From Nodosilinea sp. LEGE 07298 (GTDB lineage: Bacteria > Cyanobacteriota > Cyanobacteriia > Phormidesmidales > Phormidesmidaceae), in assembly GCF_015207265.1 (NCBI RefSeq), contig NZ_JADEXE010000013.1, positions 1 through 50,602 on the forward strand: a DNA stretch of 50,602 nucleotides. The letters are read 5' to 3'. This document shows, piece after piece, positions 1 to 7,741 of the stretch; position 1 is the stretch's first letter; each line of letters begins with the position of its first letter. The notes below the pieces were generated by a model. The model did no database searches. It saw only the letters and a list, made by a program, of their open reading frames with translations, and was not told the DNA's origin. The position numbers and the translations under genes are program-made.

Positions 1-700
1 GGGTGGGGGTGGCCTCTAGCTCAACAATCTGACCGGCCTCAACGCTGCTTTTAAGCGTTGGTGCGCCCACAGGCTCAATGCCGACAATGCGAATCTCGGG
101 CTTAAGCGCCTTCGCCGCCAGGCTGACGCCGCCAATTAAGCCGCCACCGCCGATCGCAACTAGCAGCGTATCGACCTGGGGTAGGTCGGCCAAAATCTCC
201 AGGGCCAGGGTGCCCTGCCCAGCCATCACGCGCGGGTCGTTGAAGGGGTGAATGTAGGTCAGCCCCTGGGTATTAGCGACGGCCATGGCGGCGCGGTTGG
301 CGTCATCCCAGTCGTTGCCCTCAAACACTACCTCTGCTCCCCACTGGCGTAACCGTTCCGCTTTGGCGGCGGGCACGTTGCGGCCCAGGTAAATGGTGGC
401 GGGCACCTGGGCCAGCCAGCCAGCATAGGCCACAGCCAGCCCGTGGTTGCCTCCCGAAGCGGTGATAATCCCCTTTTGTAGTTCGTCGTTGGAGAGGCTT
501 TTAAGGGTGTTCACGGCACCTCTAGCTTTGAAGGAGCCGGTTACCTGCAGGCAGTCGAGCTTGAGCCAAAGGTCGGGGCAGCCAGGGATGGGCTGCTTGA
601 GGGCGATCGCGGGTACCAGAGGCGTATGCCGGATATAGGGCGCAATGCGATCGCGAGCTGCCTTAACATCATTTAGGGTGGGGGGCAGGGTAGGGGGCAC
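1..700 (-). CDS. ilvA: Threonine/serine dehydratase, 5' part only (runs off the window)
   Basis: PLP-dependent deamination of threonine (or serine) to 2-oxobutyrate (or pyruvate), the entry to isoleucine synthesis or a catabolic step. The first 233 codons are visible. They show the PLP-lysine motif GSFKARGA with the lysine at residue 58, the SGGNHG substrate loop at about 84-89, and the glycine-rich phosphate loop GGGGLIGG further on. The reading frame is open back to a TAG at 725-727, so the GTG at 698-700 is the likely start, although no strong ribosome binding site precedes it. The C-terminus is missing, so I cannot tell whether it has the ACT regulatory domains of biosynthetic IlvA or is the short catabolic/serine-racemase-like form. 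A 38-codon membrane microprotein gene ends 24 nt upstream on the same strand and may be co-transcribed. Confidence 0.88.
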   Translation of the reverse strand, partial: MPPTLPPTLNDVKAARDRIAPYIRHTPLVPAIALKQPIPGCPDLWLKLDCLQVTGSFKARGAVNTLKSLSNDELQKGIITASGGNHGLAVAYAGWLAQVPATIYLGRNVPAAKAERLRQWGAEVVFEGNDWDDANRAAMAVANTQGLTYIHPFNDPRVMAGQGTLALEILADLPQVDTLLVAIGGGGLIGGVSLAAKALKPEIRIVGIEPVGAPTLKSSVEAGQIVELEATPT

Positions 701-724
701 AGAATTACGTTGATAGTTGGCTGG

Positions 725-841
725 CTAAATAATCTGCTGGCTGTGGAGAAAAAAGTACACCAGCCGAGCCAGGCTGAGGCCAATAAACGACACCAAAATA
801 ATGGTTATAGAGACACTGACAATATCTCGAACAGCTTTCAT
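725..841 (-). CDS. Single-helix membrane microprotein, 38 aa, unknown function
   Basis: A short reading frame from ATG (839-841) to TAG (725-727). The product starts MKAVRDIVSV and ends FFLHSQQII. Residues about 8-33 form one continuous hydrophobic helix with one arginine inside it, preceded by a charged N-terminus. AGGAC sits about five bases before the ATG, a good ribosome binding site. The gene is divergent from the lipoprotein gene at 904 and leads straight into the dehydratase gene, so it could be the first gene of that operon. Size and shape recall the small one-helix subunits of photosynthetic and NDH complexes, but the sequence does not match PsbX, PsbY, PsbM, PsaM, PetM or NdhQ as I remember them. 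No function is proposed. Confidence 0.55.
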   Translation of the reverse strand: MKAVRDIVSVSITIILVSFIGLSLARLVYFFLHSQQII

Positions 842-903
842 GGACGTCCTAAAGCGCTATGGTTGATCAGTATTCTCCCCCGGAGAGGGAAGCTGAGGGG
901 CAA

Positions 904-2034
904 ATGCTCATGAATCGTCGCAGCTTTTTAGCGGGTGCAGGTGGGTTAACCCTCACAACGCTGCTAGCCGGGTGCCAGCGATCGTCAGGCTCTAGCCTCA
1001 GGTTAGCCATGCTGACCAATTCGGTACCGGCTCAGTTGCTCAGTGCCTTTCAGCAGCTGCCAGAGCGGGGCAGCAACATCGCCGTTAACCCTAAAGAATC
1101 GCTGGTAGAGCTGTATGGCTTGCTGCAGCAGTGGCACCGCCAAGCCGAGGATACGCTATCACAGGCCGACTGGGTAAGCCTGGCCGACTACTGGCTGGCC
1201 CCCGCCATTCGCCAGGAGCTTGTGCAGCCGCTGGAGGTATCAGCCCTCACCCACTGGGATGACTTGGCGGCGGTGTGGCCCGAGCTGGTGCGTCGCAATG
1301 CCGAAGGAATGCTCAGCCCCGACGGCAGCATTTGGGCCGTGCCCTACCGCTGGAGCCACCTGGTGGTGCTCTACGATCGCGATCGCCTACCCAGCCCCAG
1401 CGCTTCGCTTACCACCTGGGCCGACTTGCTGCGCCCCGAACTCAGGCGGCGGGTGGTGCTGCCCAACCATCCTCGCCTAGTGCTGGGTCTGGCTCAAAAG
1501 GCCTTGGGTGCTTCAGCCAACACCGAAGACCCAGCGACTGTAGAAGGCTTAGAACCCTTTCTGGCCGATTTGCAAAATCAGGTGCGCCTCTACGACTCTG
1601 ACCACTACCTCGAAATGCTGCTGATTGGCGATGCCACCGCCGTTGTAGCCTGGTCAGATGATGTGCTACCCCTGCTGAAGCAGTATCGCCATTTGGCGGT
1701 GGCCGTACCACCCGAGGGCACGCTGCTCAGCGCCCAGCTTTGGGTTCGCCCCCAGGCGATCGCGCCCGCCGCTTCAGACCAAGCCATCTCTACCGCCCTC
1801 AACTGGCTCGACTTTTGCCTAGATACCGACTTTGCCCTACAGCTGGCCATCTTTGGGCAGGGCACCTCGATTCGGCTGTGGGAAACTGAGCGATCGCAGC
1901 TACCCGAGCCGCTGCAAACGCCGTCCACCATTGCCTTAGCCCCCAGTGTGGCCGACCAAAGCGAGTTTTTGCTGCCCCTCAGTACCGCCGCCGAAGATCG
2001 CTACAGCCGTTTGTGGCAAAGCCTGCGCAGTTGA
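904..2034 (+). CDS. Tat-exported lipoprotein, extracellular solute-binding protein (PotD/family 1 type)
   Basis: A periplasmic binding lipoprotein of 376 residues. The start at 904 is chosen because GAGGGG lies six bases upstream and it puts a classical signal at the N-terminus: twin arginines at residues 5-6 (RRSFL), a hydrophobic stretch, and the lipobox LAGC with the acceptor cysteine at about residue 24. An in-frame ATG at 859 would bury this signal. The mature part looks like polyamine/iron-type solute-binding proteins, with the stretches DWVSLADYWLAP and WAVPYRWSHLVVLYDRD. No permease or ATPase gene is next to it, so the ligand is open and it may act as an orphan receptor. The gene is divergent from the microprotein gene; the 62 bp between them must hold both promoters. 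Confidence 0.75.
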   Translation: MLMNRRSFLAGAGGLTLTTLLAGCQRSSGSSLRLAMLTNSVPAQLLSAFQQLPERGSNIAVNPKESLVELYGLLQQWHRQAEDTLSQADWVSLADYWLAPAIRQELVQPLEVSALTHWDDLAAVWPELVRRNAEGMLSPDGSIWAVPYRWSHLVVLYDRDRLPSPSASLTTWADLLRPELRRRVVLPNHPRLVLGLAQKALGASANTEDPATVEGLEPFLADLQNQVRLYDSDHYLEMLLIGDATAVVAWSDDVLPLLKQYRHLAVAVPPEGTLLSAQLWVRPQAIAPAASDQAISTALNWLDFCLDTDFALQLAIFGQGTSIRLWETERSQLPEPLQTPSTIALAPSVADQSEFLLPLSTAAEDRYSRLWQSLRS

Positions 2035-2056
2035 GCGCCCCCTGGGTCTTTCGTAG

Positions 2057-2076
2057 GGGCAAACGGTCGTTTGCCC
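2057..2076. terminator. Hairpin between convergent genes, interspersed-repeat-like
   Basis: GGGCAAAC (2057-2064) and GTTTGCCC (2069-2076) form an eight-pair stem with a four-base loop. It lies between the convergent lipoprotein gene and the exported-hypothetical gene, where a two-way terminator is expected. The flank and stem (GTAGGGGCAAACGG...) look like a hairpin sequence that I recall as a common interspersed element in filamentous cyanobacteria. That recollection needs a genome-wide count. Confidence 0.45.
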
Positions 2077-2112
2077 TCACCTAAATTCATGCCTCAGTGC
2101 AGCAACGCCGCG

Positions 2113-2988
2113 CTAGTTGGTACTCGACGATGACGTTACCCCAGCGCTTTGCAGACTAGCCTCAGCCGCTGCGGCCTGAGCCGCCTGCTGGCGACGCTCA
2201 CTCTCGGCCAGCAAATTGCGCTGGAGCAGCACAATCAACCCTGCGTCCAGGTTAGCTGAGCAGGTTCGAACATTGTCTTCTGCGGCTAAGTCTTCTGCGG
2301 CTAGTGGTTCGGCCAAAGGGTCGCCAGGCTGGTTGATAAAGTCACAGGCGTAGAGGCCCATCATGCGGTAATTGCGAGAATTACCCTGGAAAAACCGCAG
2401 GTTGTAGCCAAAGTCGCGGGCGGCGGTACCAAACTGGTTGATGACGGCGTAGCGCTCGTTGTAGGTTAGCACCGACCAGATCTGAGCATTGACCATCACA
2501 TCGACCACCGTCGTGCCCGAATCTTTCACCTGGTACGAAATCCACGAGTCGACCAGGCGACGACCGCCCAGGTGCGAGGTCAGCGAGTCGCGGTTCCACC
2601 AAAAGCTGGGCAGGGTCATGGTGTCGGCAGAGGCCCGGCGACTATCGCTCGATAGCGACTCATCCACAATGCGATCGGTAAAGCTATCGCCATTGGGCAG
2701 CGTGGCGGTCGGAAACACCAAAAGCTCACAGAAGGTTTGCTGAATCTGGGCCGATCGCTCAGGCCAGTAGGGCGTTAGCATCTCGCTGGGGCAGTCTGTC
2801 TGAGCCTCAGCCGGGCGCGGTGCGGTGATTAGCAGACCTGCGCCTGCGATCGCCAGCAAAACCCGTCGCCCCAACCAAACTCGCTGCCTCCAGCGAGCAG
2901 ATTGAGTGCAACCCTGCTCCTGCTCTGGTGCCAGATCTTGGCCTGAGAACTGCGCCGCCGCTGGTGAATGGCCTGTTTCTCTGTCCAT
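2113..2988 (-). CDS. Exported hypothetical protein, 291 aa
   Basis: Not recognised by family name. The N-terminal 45 residues are polar. They are followed by a signal-like segment, WLGRRVLLAIAGAGLLITAP, with a possible cleavage site after PAEA at about residue 62. The mature part has three or four cysteines (DCPSEM, TFCELL, YACDF, RTCSAN) that could form disulphides in the periplasm or lumen. A well-defined core spans LPNGDSFTDRI to NSRNYRMMGLY, and the tail is rich in Ala, Gln and Ser. The cytoplasmic-looking extension before the hydrophobic segment is unusually long for a signal peptide, so it could instead be a membrane anchor. It is convergent with the lipoprotein gene and lies just downstream of the radical SAM gene (22 bp gap), so the two may share a transcript. 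Confidence 0.6.
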   Translation of the reverse strand: MDRETGHSPAAAQFSGQDLAPEQEQGCTQSARWRQRVWLGRRVLLAIAGAGLLITAPRPAEAQTDCPSEMLTPYWPERSAQIQQTFCELLVFPTATLPNGDSFTDRIVDESLSSDSRRASADTMTLPSFWWNRDSLTSHLGGRRLVDSWISYQVKDSGTTVVDVMVNAQIWSVLTYNERYAVINQFGTAARDFGYNLRFFQGNSRNYRMMGLYACDFINQPGDPLAEPLAAEDLAAEDNVRTCSANLDAGLIVLLQRNLLAESERRQQAAQAAAAEASLQSAGVTSSSSTN

Positions 2989-3010
2989 GATCCGCCCTCT
3001 CAGGGTTGCT

Positions 3011-5644
3011 CTAACTAAACATTAACCGGCTGCGATGCACGTGCTGTAGGCCTACGGTCTGGCCTGCCACCTGTTCTACTAGGGTGACGACTTGCTCCGG
3101 GCGCAGCAGGTTCCCGTCGTTGCGACAGTTACCGACAACCCTCAGCCAAACGCCGTATTCTCCCTGAACATATTCTAGCCCTGGCGGCAGAGGTTGATCG
3201 GCTGTCACCAAGGCCAGCTCGTGCAGACGCTCCCGCAGGTTTATGACCTGGGTTTTGCCCGACTTTGTTTTCTTCTCCCACAAACACTCTTCCAGGGCCA
3301 TCACCGCCTCAACCCACTGTTGCCATGGGGCTGGAGCGTCATGCTCTGGAGTGAGCCGTAGGTAGTATTCGGCTCGGTCTAGGCGCTTGGTGGCCGAGGG
3401 TTCATCGAGGGGCACCTCCGCAATGTCGTACAGAGGAATTTCTGGCGGTAGCTGGGCGGCTAGCTGCTGCAAAAAGTCAGCGGGGGCGATCGCGCGGGTC
3501 AGTTCAAAATCGATCACTTCGCCGCTGCTGGTGGCCCCCAGGGGTAATGCATTGGCAGGCGACAGCCGAGGTCCGGGGTGAAAGCCGCCGGTAAAGGCAA
3601 TGGGCAACCCGGCTCGCCGCAGGGCGCGATCGAACAGGCGCACCAGGTCTAGGTGGCCCAGCAGCGCCATAGATCCGAGCTTGCCTAGGGTGACCCGCAG
3701 GCGCTGCACCCGCTCAGATTTGGGCTGACCATGGCCCGCAAAGGCTGGAATGGGCAGCGGCGGCACCACAATGTTGTGGCCAAAGTCGGGGCCGCACACG
3801 CCGCAGTGGCTACAGCCCTCAAAGGAGCAATCGGGTACGGTGGCCGCTTCTAGAGCACGGTGCAGATCTTCCTTCAGCCAGGTTTTGTCGATCCCCGTAT
3901 CGAGGTGATCCCAGGGCAGGGGGGCATCTAGGCTGCTAGCCCCCTCGGCGGTGTCCATTACGTTCCACTCGCCCTGGTCGACCTGGCGATATTTCAAGGT
4001 CAATCCGGCTTCGTCAATGGCCTGGGTCCAGGCTTTAAAGGCGGTTTCTAAGCTTTCCCACCAGCTATCCATACCGGCCCCCAGTTCCCAGGCGCGACGC
4101 ACTACCGGGCCTAGGCGGCGATCGCCCCGCCCGACAAAGTCTTCCATCGCTGAAATCCGCACGTCGGTAAAGTTGACCTTGGCCCAGCGCATGGCCCTAA
4201 ACTCCTCCCGCAGCAGCCGCTGCTTGCGCAAAAACTCCTCCGTCGATACCGAGTGCCACTGAAACGGCGTGTGGGGCTTGGGGGTGAAGTTGGAAATGGT
4301 GATATTAAAGGACAAAGGCCGCCGCCCCTGAACGGTGCAGGCCTGGCGCAGCCAGCGCACAGTTTCGGCAATGCCCAGTACGTCGACGTCGGTTTCGCCC
4401 GGCAGGCCAATCATGAAGTAGAGTTTGACCCGGCTCCAGCCCTGCTCATGGGCGGTCTTGATGCCGCGCAGCAGCTCTTCGTTGGTCAGACCCTTATTAA
4501 TGATGTCGCGCATGCGCTGGGTGCCCGCCTCAGGGGCAAAGGTTAACCCGGTGAGGCGGGTGCCGCCGATGATATTGGCGATGTTTTCGTCAAAGCGATC
4601 GACCCGCTGGCTAGGCAGCGACAGCGAAATGTTTTCGTTTTTGAGCCGGTTTTTGACCTCTACCCCCACCGCTGGCAGGGCCAGATAGTCAGAACAGCTC
4701 AGCGACAGCAGCGAAAACTCGTCATAGCCGGTTTTGCGCATGCCTGTCTCGATCGCATCGACCACCGCTTCAGGCTCCACATCGCGGGCCGGACGGGTGA
4801 GCATGCCCGGCTGGCAAAAGCGGCAGCCTCTTGTACAGCCCCGGCGAATTTCGACCGTCAGGCGATCGTGAACGGTTTCGATGTAGGGTACCAGGCCCAT
4901 GGCGTAGGCGGGGATCGGTGTGGCCACCCGTCGCAGCACCCGCGCGGGCACATCGGGCCGGTTGGGGTGAACCGAGCCGTCGGCAGCCATGGTGTAAAAC
5001 TGGGGCACATACACCCCCGGCACCTGAGCCAGATCGAGCAGCAGGTCTTTGCGGCTGAGGCCAGCGGCTTTTCCCTCCTCAATCACCAGGGCAATTTCGG
5101 GCAGCAGTTCTTCACCATCGCCCAGGGCAACAAAGTCAAAAAAATCGGCGTAGGGTTCGGGGTTGGAGGTGGCGGTTTGACCACCGGCAAAAATGAGCGG
5201 CCAGGAGCCTGCTTCTACAGCAAAGCCCCCGGCCTGGTTGCGCTCCTCCCAGGTCAGCGGAATACCCGCCAGGGAGAGCATTTCAAGGATGTTGGTAGCC
5301 CCTAGCTCGTAGCTGAGGCTAAAGCCTAAGATATCGAAGTCAGTCAGCGATCGCTGCGACTCGACGGCAAACAGCGGTGTTTCGGTTTCCTTTAGCTTAG
5401 TGGCCAGGTCGGCAGCGGGCAGGTAGGCGCGATCGCACAGCTGTCTGGGCTGGGCATTTAAGATGCTGTAGAGAATGATGTGGCCTAGGTTAGATGCCCC
5501 AACTTCGTAGACCTCCGGGTAAGTTAGCACCCAGCGCACTGCAGCCTGATTCCAGGGCTTATGAACAGCACCTAGCTCATTGCCCAGGTAGCGACCTGGC
5601 CGAGAAATATCCGCTGTAACTAATGTATTAACTGATACAGACAC
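3011..5644 (-). CDS. B12-binding-type radical SAM protein with C-terminal DUF2344 domain
   Basis: An 877-residue protein of the cyanobacterial TIGR03960-like class. The N-terminal 250 residues resemble the cobalamin-binding fold that precedes many radical SAM domains. The radical SAM core follows, with C270, C274 and C277 in RRGCTRGCRFC, the CxxxCxxC signature that binds the 4Fe-4S cluster. A third part after about residue 640 matches the DUF2344 domain (start LRVTLGKLGSMALLGHLDLVR). A further cysteine group (CSFEGCSHCGVCG, about residues 600-612) links the two and may hold another cluster. The substrate is not established; fused or adjacent DUF2344/radical SAM proteins are widespread, and a role in RNA or tetrapyrrole chemistry would be guesswork. 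Confidence 0.85.
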   Translation of the reverse strand: MSVSVNTLVTADISRPGRYLGNELGAVHKPWNQAAVRWVLTYPEVYEVGASNLGHIILYSILNAQPRQLCDRAYLPAADLATKLKETETPLFAVESQRSLTDFDILGFSLSYELGATNILEMLSLAGIPLTWEERNQAGGFAVEAGSWPLIFAGGQTATSNPEPYADFFDFVALGDGEELLPEIALVIEEGKAAGLSRKDLLLDLAQVPGVYVPQFYTMAADGSVHPNRPDVPARVLRRVATPIPAYAMGLVPYIETVHDRLTVEIRRGCTRGCRFCQPGMLTRPARDVEPEAVVDAIETGMRKTGYDEFSLLSLSCSDYLALPAVGVEVKNRLKNENISLSLPSQRVDRFDENIANIIGGTRLTGLTFAPEAGTQRMRDIINKGLTNEELLRGIKTAHEQGWSRVKLYFMIGLPGETDVDVLGIAETVRWLRQACTVQGRRPLSFNITISNFTPKPHTPFQWHSVSTEEFLRKQRLLREEFRAMRWAKVNFTDVRISAMEDFVGRGDRRLGPVVRRAWELGAGMDSWWESLETAFKAWTQAIDEAGLTLKYRQVDQGEWNVMDTAEGASSLDAPLPWDHLDTGIDKTWLKEDLHRALEAATVPDCSFEGCSHCGVCGPDFGHNIVVPPLPIPAFAGHGQPKSERVQRLRVTLGKLGSMALLGHLDLVRLFDRALRRAGLPIAFTGGFHPGPRLSPANALPLGATSSGEVIDFELTRAIAPADFLQQLAAQLPPEIPLYDIAEVPLDEPSATKRLDRAEYYLRLTPEHDAPAPWQQWVEAVMALEECLWEKKTKSGKTQVINLRERLHELALVTADQPLPPGLEYVQGEYGVWLRVVGNCRNDGNLLRPEQVVTLVEQVAGQTVGLQHVHRSRLMFS

Positions 5645-5706
5645 AACCTAGTTGCCCCAACATTTGCAAGCATGATTTTCACTCACACTATAGCGGGCTG
5701 AGGGCA

Positions 5707-5721
5707 GACTCTGTCAGAGTC
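5707..5721 (-). terminator. Hairpin after the STAS gene
   Basis: GACTCTG and CAGAGTC form a seven-pair inverted repeat around one base, about six bases past the STAS stop codon. There is no T-run, so this is a weak terminator call; it may instead protect the 3' end. Confidence 0.3.
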
Positions 5722-5726
5722 GCGGC

Positions 5727-6056
5727 TTAGGCTGCCGCAGGCAGAGCCTGGGGGAGCTCATCCACCATTTCAAAGGCGCGATCGAGCTGGGTAAGCTCAA
5801 ACACGATGCGAATGGTGGGTGGCACTGAGCACAGGCACAGGCGCTTTTGTAGCTGCCGGGCGTGCTTAAGTGCCGAGACTAAAGAGATTAGCCCGGCGCT
5901 GTCGAGAGACTCTACCTGGCTCATGTCCACAAAAAGTCCGCTGGTTGAGTCAGACTGGATTTTTTGCATCAGAGATGCGTGGAAAACATGGGCATTGGAG
6001 GCATTGAGAGAGCCCTGAGCTTGAAAGATAGCCATTTCCTTAGTCATCGTATGCAT
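5727..6056 (-). CDS. STAS-domain protein (anti-sigma-factor-antagonist type)
   Basis: A 109-residue protein consisting of one STAS domain. The diagnostic stretch is VDMSQVESLDSAGLISLVSAL, with the presumed phosphorylatable Ser53 in D52-S-A-G. In the SpoIIAA/RsbV family this serine is phosphorylated by a partner-switching kinase and dephosphorylated by a PP2C phosphatase. No kinase or phosphatase gene is adjacent, so its partner lies elsewhere. The protein has no membrane segment. The start at 6056 could also be the ATG three codons later. Upstream is a 315 bp intergenic region with a CRP-like site nearer the opposite gene. Confidence 0.85.
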   Translation of the reverse strand: MHTMTKEMAIFQAQGSLNASNAHVFHASLMQKIQSDSTSGLFVDMSQVESLDSAGLISLVSALKHARQLQKRLCLCSVPPTIRIVFELTQLDRAFEMVDELPQALPAAA

Positions 6057-6371
6057 ACTAGGTACACTCCAGATTATGGATAATGTTAAAAACTATTAAA
6101 GCCGTCAAGCTACCTTATGAAGGTAATCGGAAACACTTTAACTGGGATACTTTTGTCGGTTTGTTGGCCGAAACTTGATATAGATTCAGACCTTGTTAAT
6201 TAAATACCTACGTGAATCTACTGAACATATCTCCAACGATTGAATTATTTTGTGACTTGGATCACGAATCTTTGTGGTAGGTTTCACACCTTTTAGAAGG
6301 CAGGGTCACTGGCTGTTCCAGACCCAGGGGCGACAATAAGTAACAACTACATCGCGCTCAGGTAATGGTTC
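6057..6371. other. Divergent intergenic region between the STAS gene and a small hypothetical gene
   Basis: No gene was found; the only open frame (28 codons from about 6118) has no ribosome binding site. The region is AT-rich compared with its surroundings and carries a CRP-type operator (6251-6266), so it probably contains both promoters. Confidence 0.6.
6251..6266. promoter_or_regulatory. CRP/SyCRP1-type binding site
   Basis: TGTGACTTGGATCACG matches the two-fold consensus TGTGA-N6-TCACA at nine of ten defined positions. It is centred about 113 bp before the ATG at 6372 and about 200 bp from the STAS start, so the 77-residue protein gene is the likelier target. Cyanobacteria carry cAMP receptor proteins (SyCRP1) that use this consensus. 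Confidence 0.5.
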
Positions 6372-6605
6372 ATGGCCCCCACGTTTTCCATTCGTCGACT
6401 GGTAGAGCAAGCCCTTCACAGTGGGCTACTGACTCCTGATATTGAGCAAGGCATCAACTCTGAACTATCTCGCCTTGGATATTTACCCATTGGCGATTCC
6501 GAAGCTCTCGAACTCCTGATGTATGAGATGGACGAAGGCCGCATTCGTCTGGTTCCAGGACTGGGTATCTACGGCGAGCCGATACAGCAGCCGGTATCTA
6601 CCTAA
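6372..6605 (+). CDS. Small hypothetical protein, 77 aa, cyanobacterial type
   Basis: A soluble acidic protein with two predicted helical parts (IRRLVEQALHSGLLTPDIEQ and SEALELLMYEMDEGRI). It has the look of the short conserved proteins common in filamentous cyanobacteria, but I cannot name its family. The ATG at 6372 follows an AGG about nine bases upstream. It stands alone, with a candidate CRP site about 105 bp before the start codon, which suggests cAMP-linked control. No membrane segment, signal or cysteine is present. Confidence 0.65.
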   Translation: MAPTFSIRRLVEQALHSGLLTPDIEQGINSELSRLGYLPIGDSEALELLMYEMDEGRIRLVPGLGIYGEPIQQPVST

Positions 6606-6782
6606 TTCAGCTAAATCCTGAAGCGTCAACGATACGAAGATTGGCCCAACTTCCAGCATTGTCAGGCTACCCCTGAGGTTTCTAGTGGGTATCTCGGGCA
6701 TCTTTGTAAAAGCTTCATCAAATCCGTCCGGATTTTTACGGCTTCCTAGGCGCAGCGGTTTTGGCTCTAGTTCTGTCTGGCC

Positions 6783-7229
6783 CTAGTCTAGGGAGCTAGC
6801 TGTACTGTGGCGATCAGCCCACAGCGATCGCAAAAATTCACTGATACCTACAGATTCTGCGCGCGAATCTGGTGCTGAGCTAGGGGCTGCAGCCTTGGCA
6901 GACAGCGTTGCCAGTAGAGGAATAACATCGGTATCTAAGGCGGGCTGTAGCTGGTCTAGCGGCCAGAGCATGTCTGGCACAGTGGGCTTGTTGAAATCAG
7001 GGGCTGTGGTGTCAAGAGCTGTGCCCAAGGGGGTGATCTCAGCTTCGCTGGCCAGGGCTAGAGGTCTTATCCAGCCCCTACACTGAGGTGCTAGCACCTG
7101 AATCACCTCGGCGTAGAGGCGAGTTTGGCGGCACTCTAAAAATACGATTTGGCCTGCAACCAGGGATGTCATGGGTTGATAGTGGGCTGATGTAGTGCTT
7201 TGGGTCCAAGGGTCGCAGCGGTAGGTCAA
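6783..7229 (-). CDS. Hypothetical protein, 148 aa, cyanobacterial type
   Basis: Family not recognised. The best-ordered part is residues about 22-60 (SLVAGQIVFLECRQTRLYAEVIQ followed by CRGWIRPLAL). It is beta-rich and could be a small barrel like those of SH3 or OB folds. A second block follows, DMLWPLDQLQPALDTDVIPLL. The C-terminus is Ala/Ser-rich. The true start could be the internal methionine at residue 20 (MTSLVAGQ), because the first 19 residues look unordered; the distal ATG is kept because nothing decides between them. It stands alone, with gaps of 177 bp and 512 bp on either side. Confidence 0.6.
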   Translation of the reverse strand: MTYRCDPWTQSTTSAHYQPMTSLVAGQIVFLECRQTRLYAEVIQVLAPQCRGWIRPLALASEAEITPLGTALDTTAPDFNKPTVPDMLWPLDQLQPALDTDVIPLLATLSAKAAAPSSAPDSRAESVGISEFLRSLWADRHSTASSLD

Positions 7230-7448
7230 GGCGATCGCTGTGGTGTTTGCTGATCTGTTATCTTCTGCTGTCTACTGATCTATGGTATCTATTGCAATAA
7301 CCTGACAGCACTGGCGAGATTACCTGAAGTCGCCAGTCTTTGGGCGGGTATCTAGATGGGCGAAAGACGGGCAAACCGAAAATGCGGGAATTGACGGAGG
7401 TTACAGTGGCCTCACACCCAAATTTAGATTTAGCCGGTTCATCCCTAG

Positions 7449-7562
7449 GATTATGCCAAAGCCATCGTGAAGTTTTATGATGATGGAGGGGTAAGCCAAA
7501 AGAGAGCTGCTTTCAAAGTGCCTCTTCAGGCCGCCGCCTTAGGCCGCCCTAAAAGGGCATGA
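7449..7562 (+). pseudogene. Possible remnant of a transposase N-terminus
   Basis: A frame that opens after a TAG and reads 37 codons to a TGA. It encodes AKAIVKFYDDGGVSQKRAAF, with the rhythm of the helix-turn-helix start of IS630-type transposases (KIV..Y..G..S...AA..F.V). There is no start codon in frame, no downstream transposase and no visible terminal repeat, so this is a weak, homology-by-eye call. Confidence 0.2.
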
Positions 7563-7685
7563 CTGGTCCTAGGGCTGTTCTAGGTTAGGAACTAGTCTAG
7601 GGCTGGCTAACAAGAGTCTTACAGAAGAGATGGCCCAATGCGCTGCTTTTAGGGCTGTCGCCTGCAGGCGTGGTCTCTCTACTTG

Positions 7686-7727
7686 CCCTTGAACTAGGCC
7701 CCTTGAACTAGGCCCCTTGAATTAGGC
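7686..7727. repeat. Three tandem copies of a 14 bp unit
   Basis: CCCTTGAACTAGGC occurs at 7686-7699 and 7700-7713 without change, and at 7714-7727 with one change (AATT for AACT). The array ends 14 bp before the clpS start codon, so it lies in the 5' untranslated region or promoter. Confidence 0.9.
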
Positions 7728-7741
7728 AAAGAGGTGTTGCT

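Larger units (their letters stand above)
7230..7741. other. Intergenic region before clpS with hairpin, transposase-like relic and tandem repeat
   Basis: No intact gene. It contains an eight-pair hairpin (ACTGGCGA 7310-7317 with TCGCCAGT 7330-7337), a possible relic of a transposase N-terminus (7449-7562), a 12 bp palindrome CGCCTGCAGGCG (7659-7670) and a three-unit tandem repeat (7686-7727). Short CTAGG-containing words are scattered over 7565-7727. Confidence 0.6.

Noticed and set aside
710-913. 67-codon open frame on the plus strand
   Set aside because: It runs antisense to the microprotein and into the lipoprotein gene in another frame; it has no ribosome binding site and a random-looking product.
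7659-7670. CGCCTGCAGGCG palindrome
   Set aside because: Short GC palindromes are frequent in this kind of genome; nothing ties it to a function.
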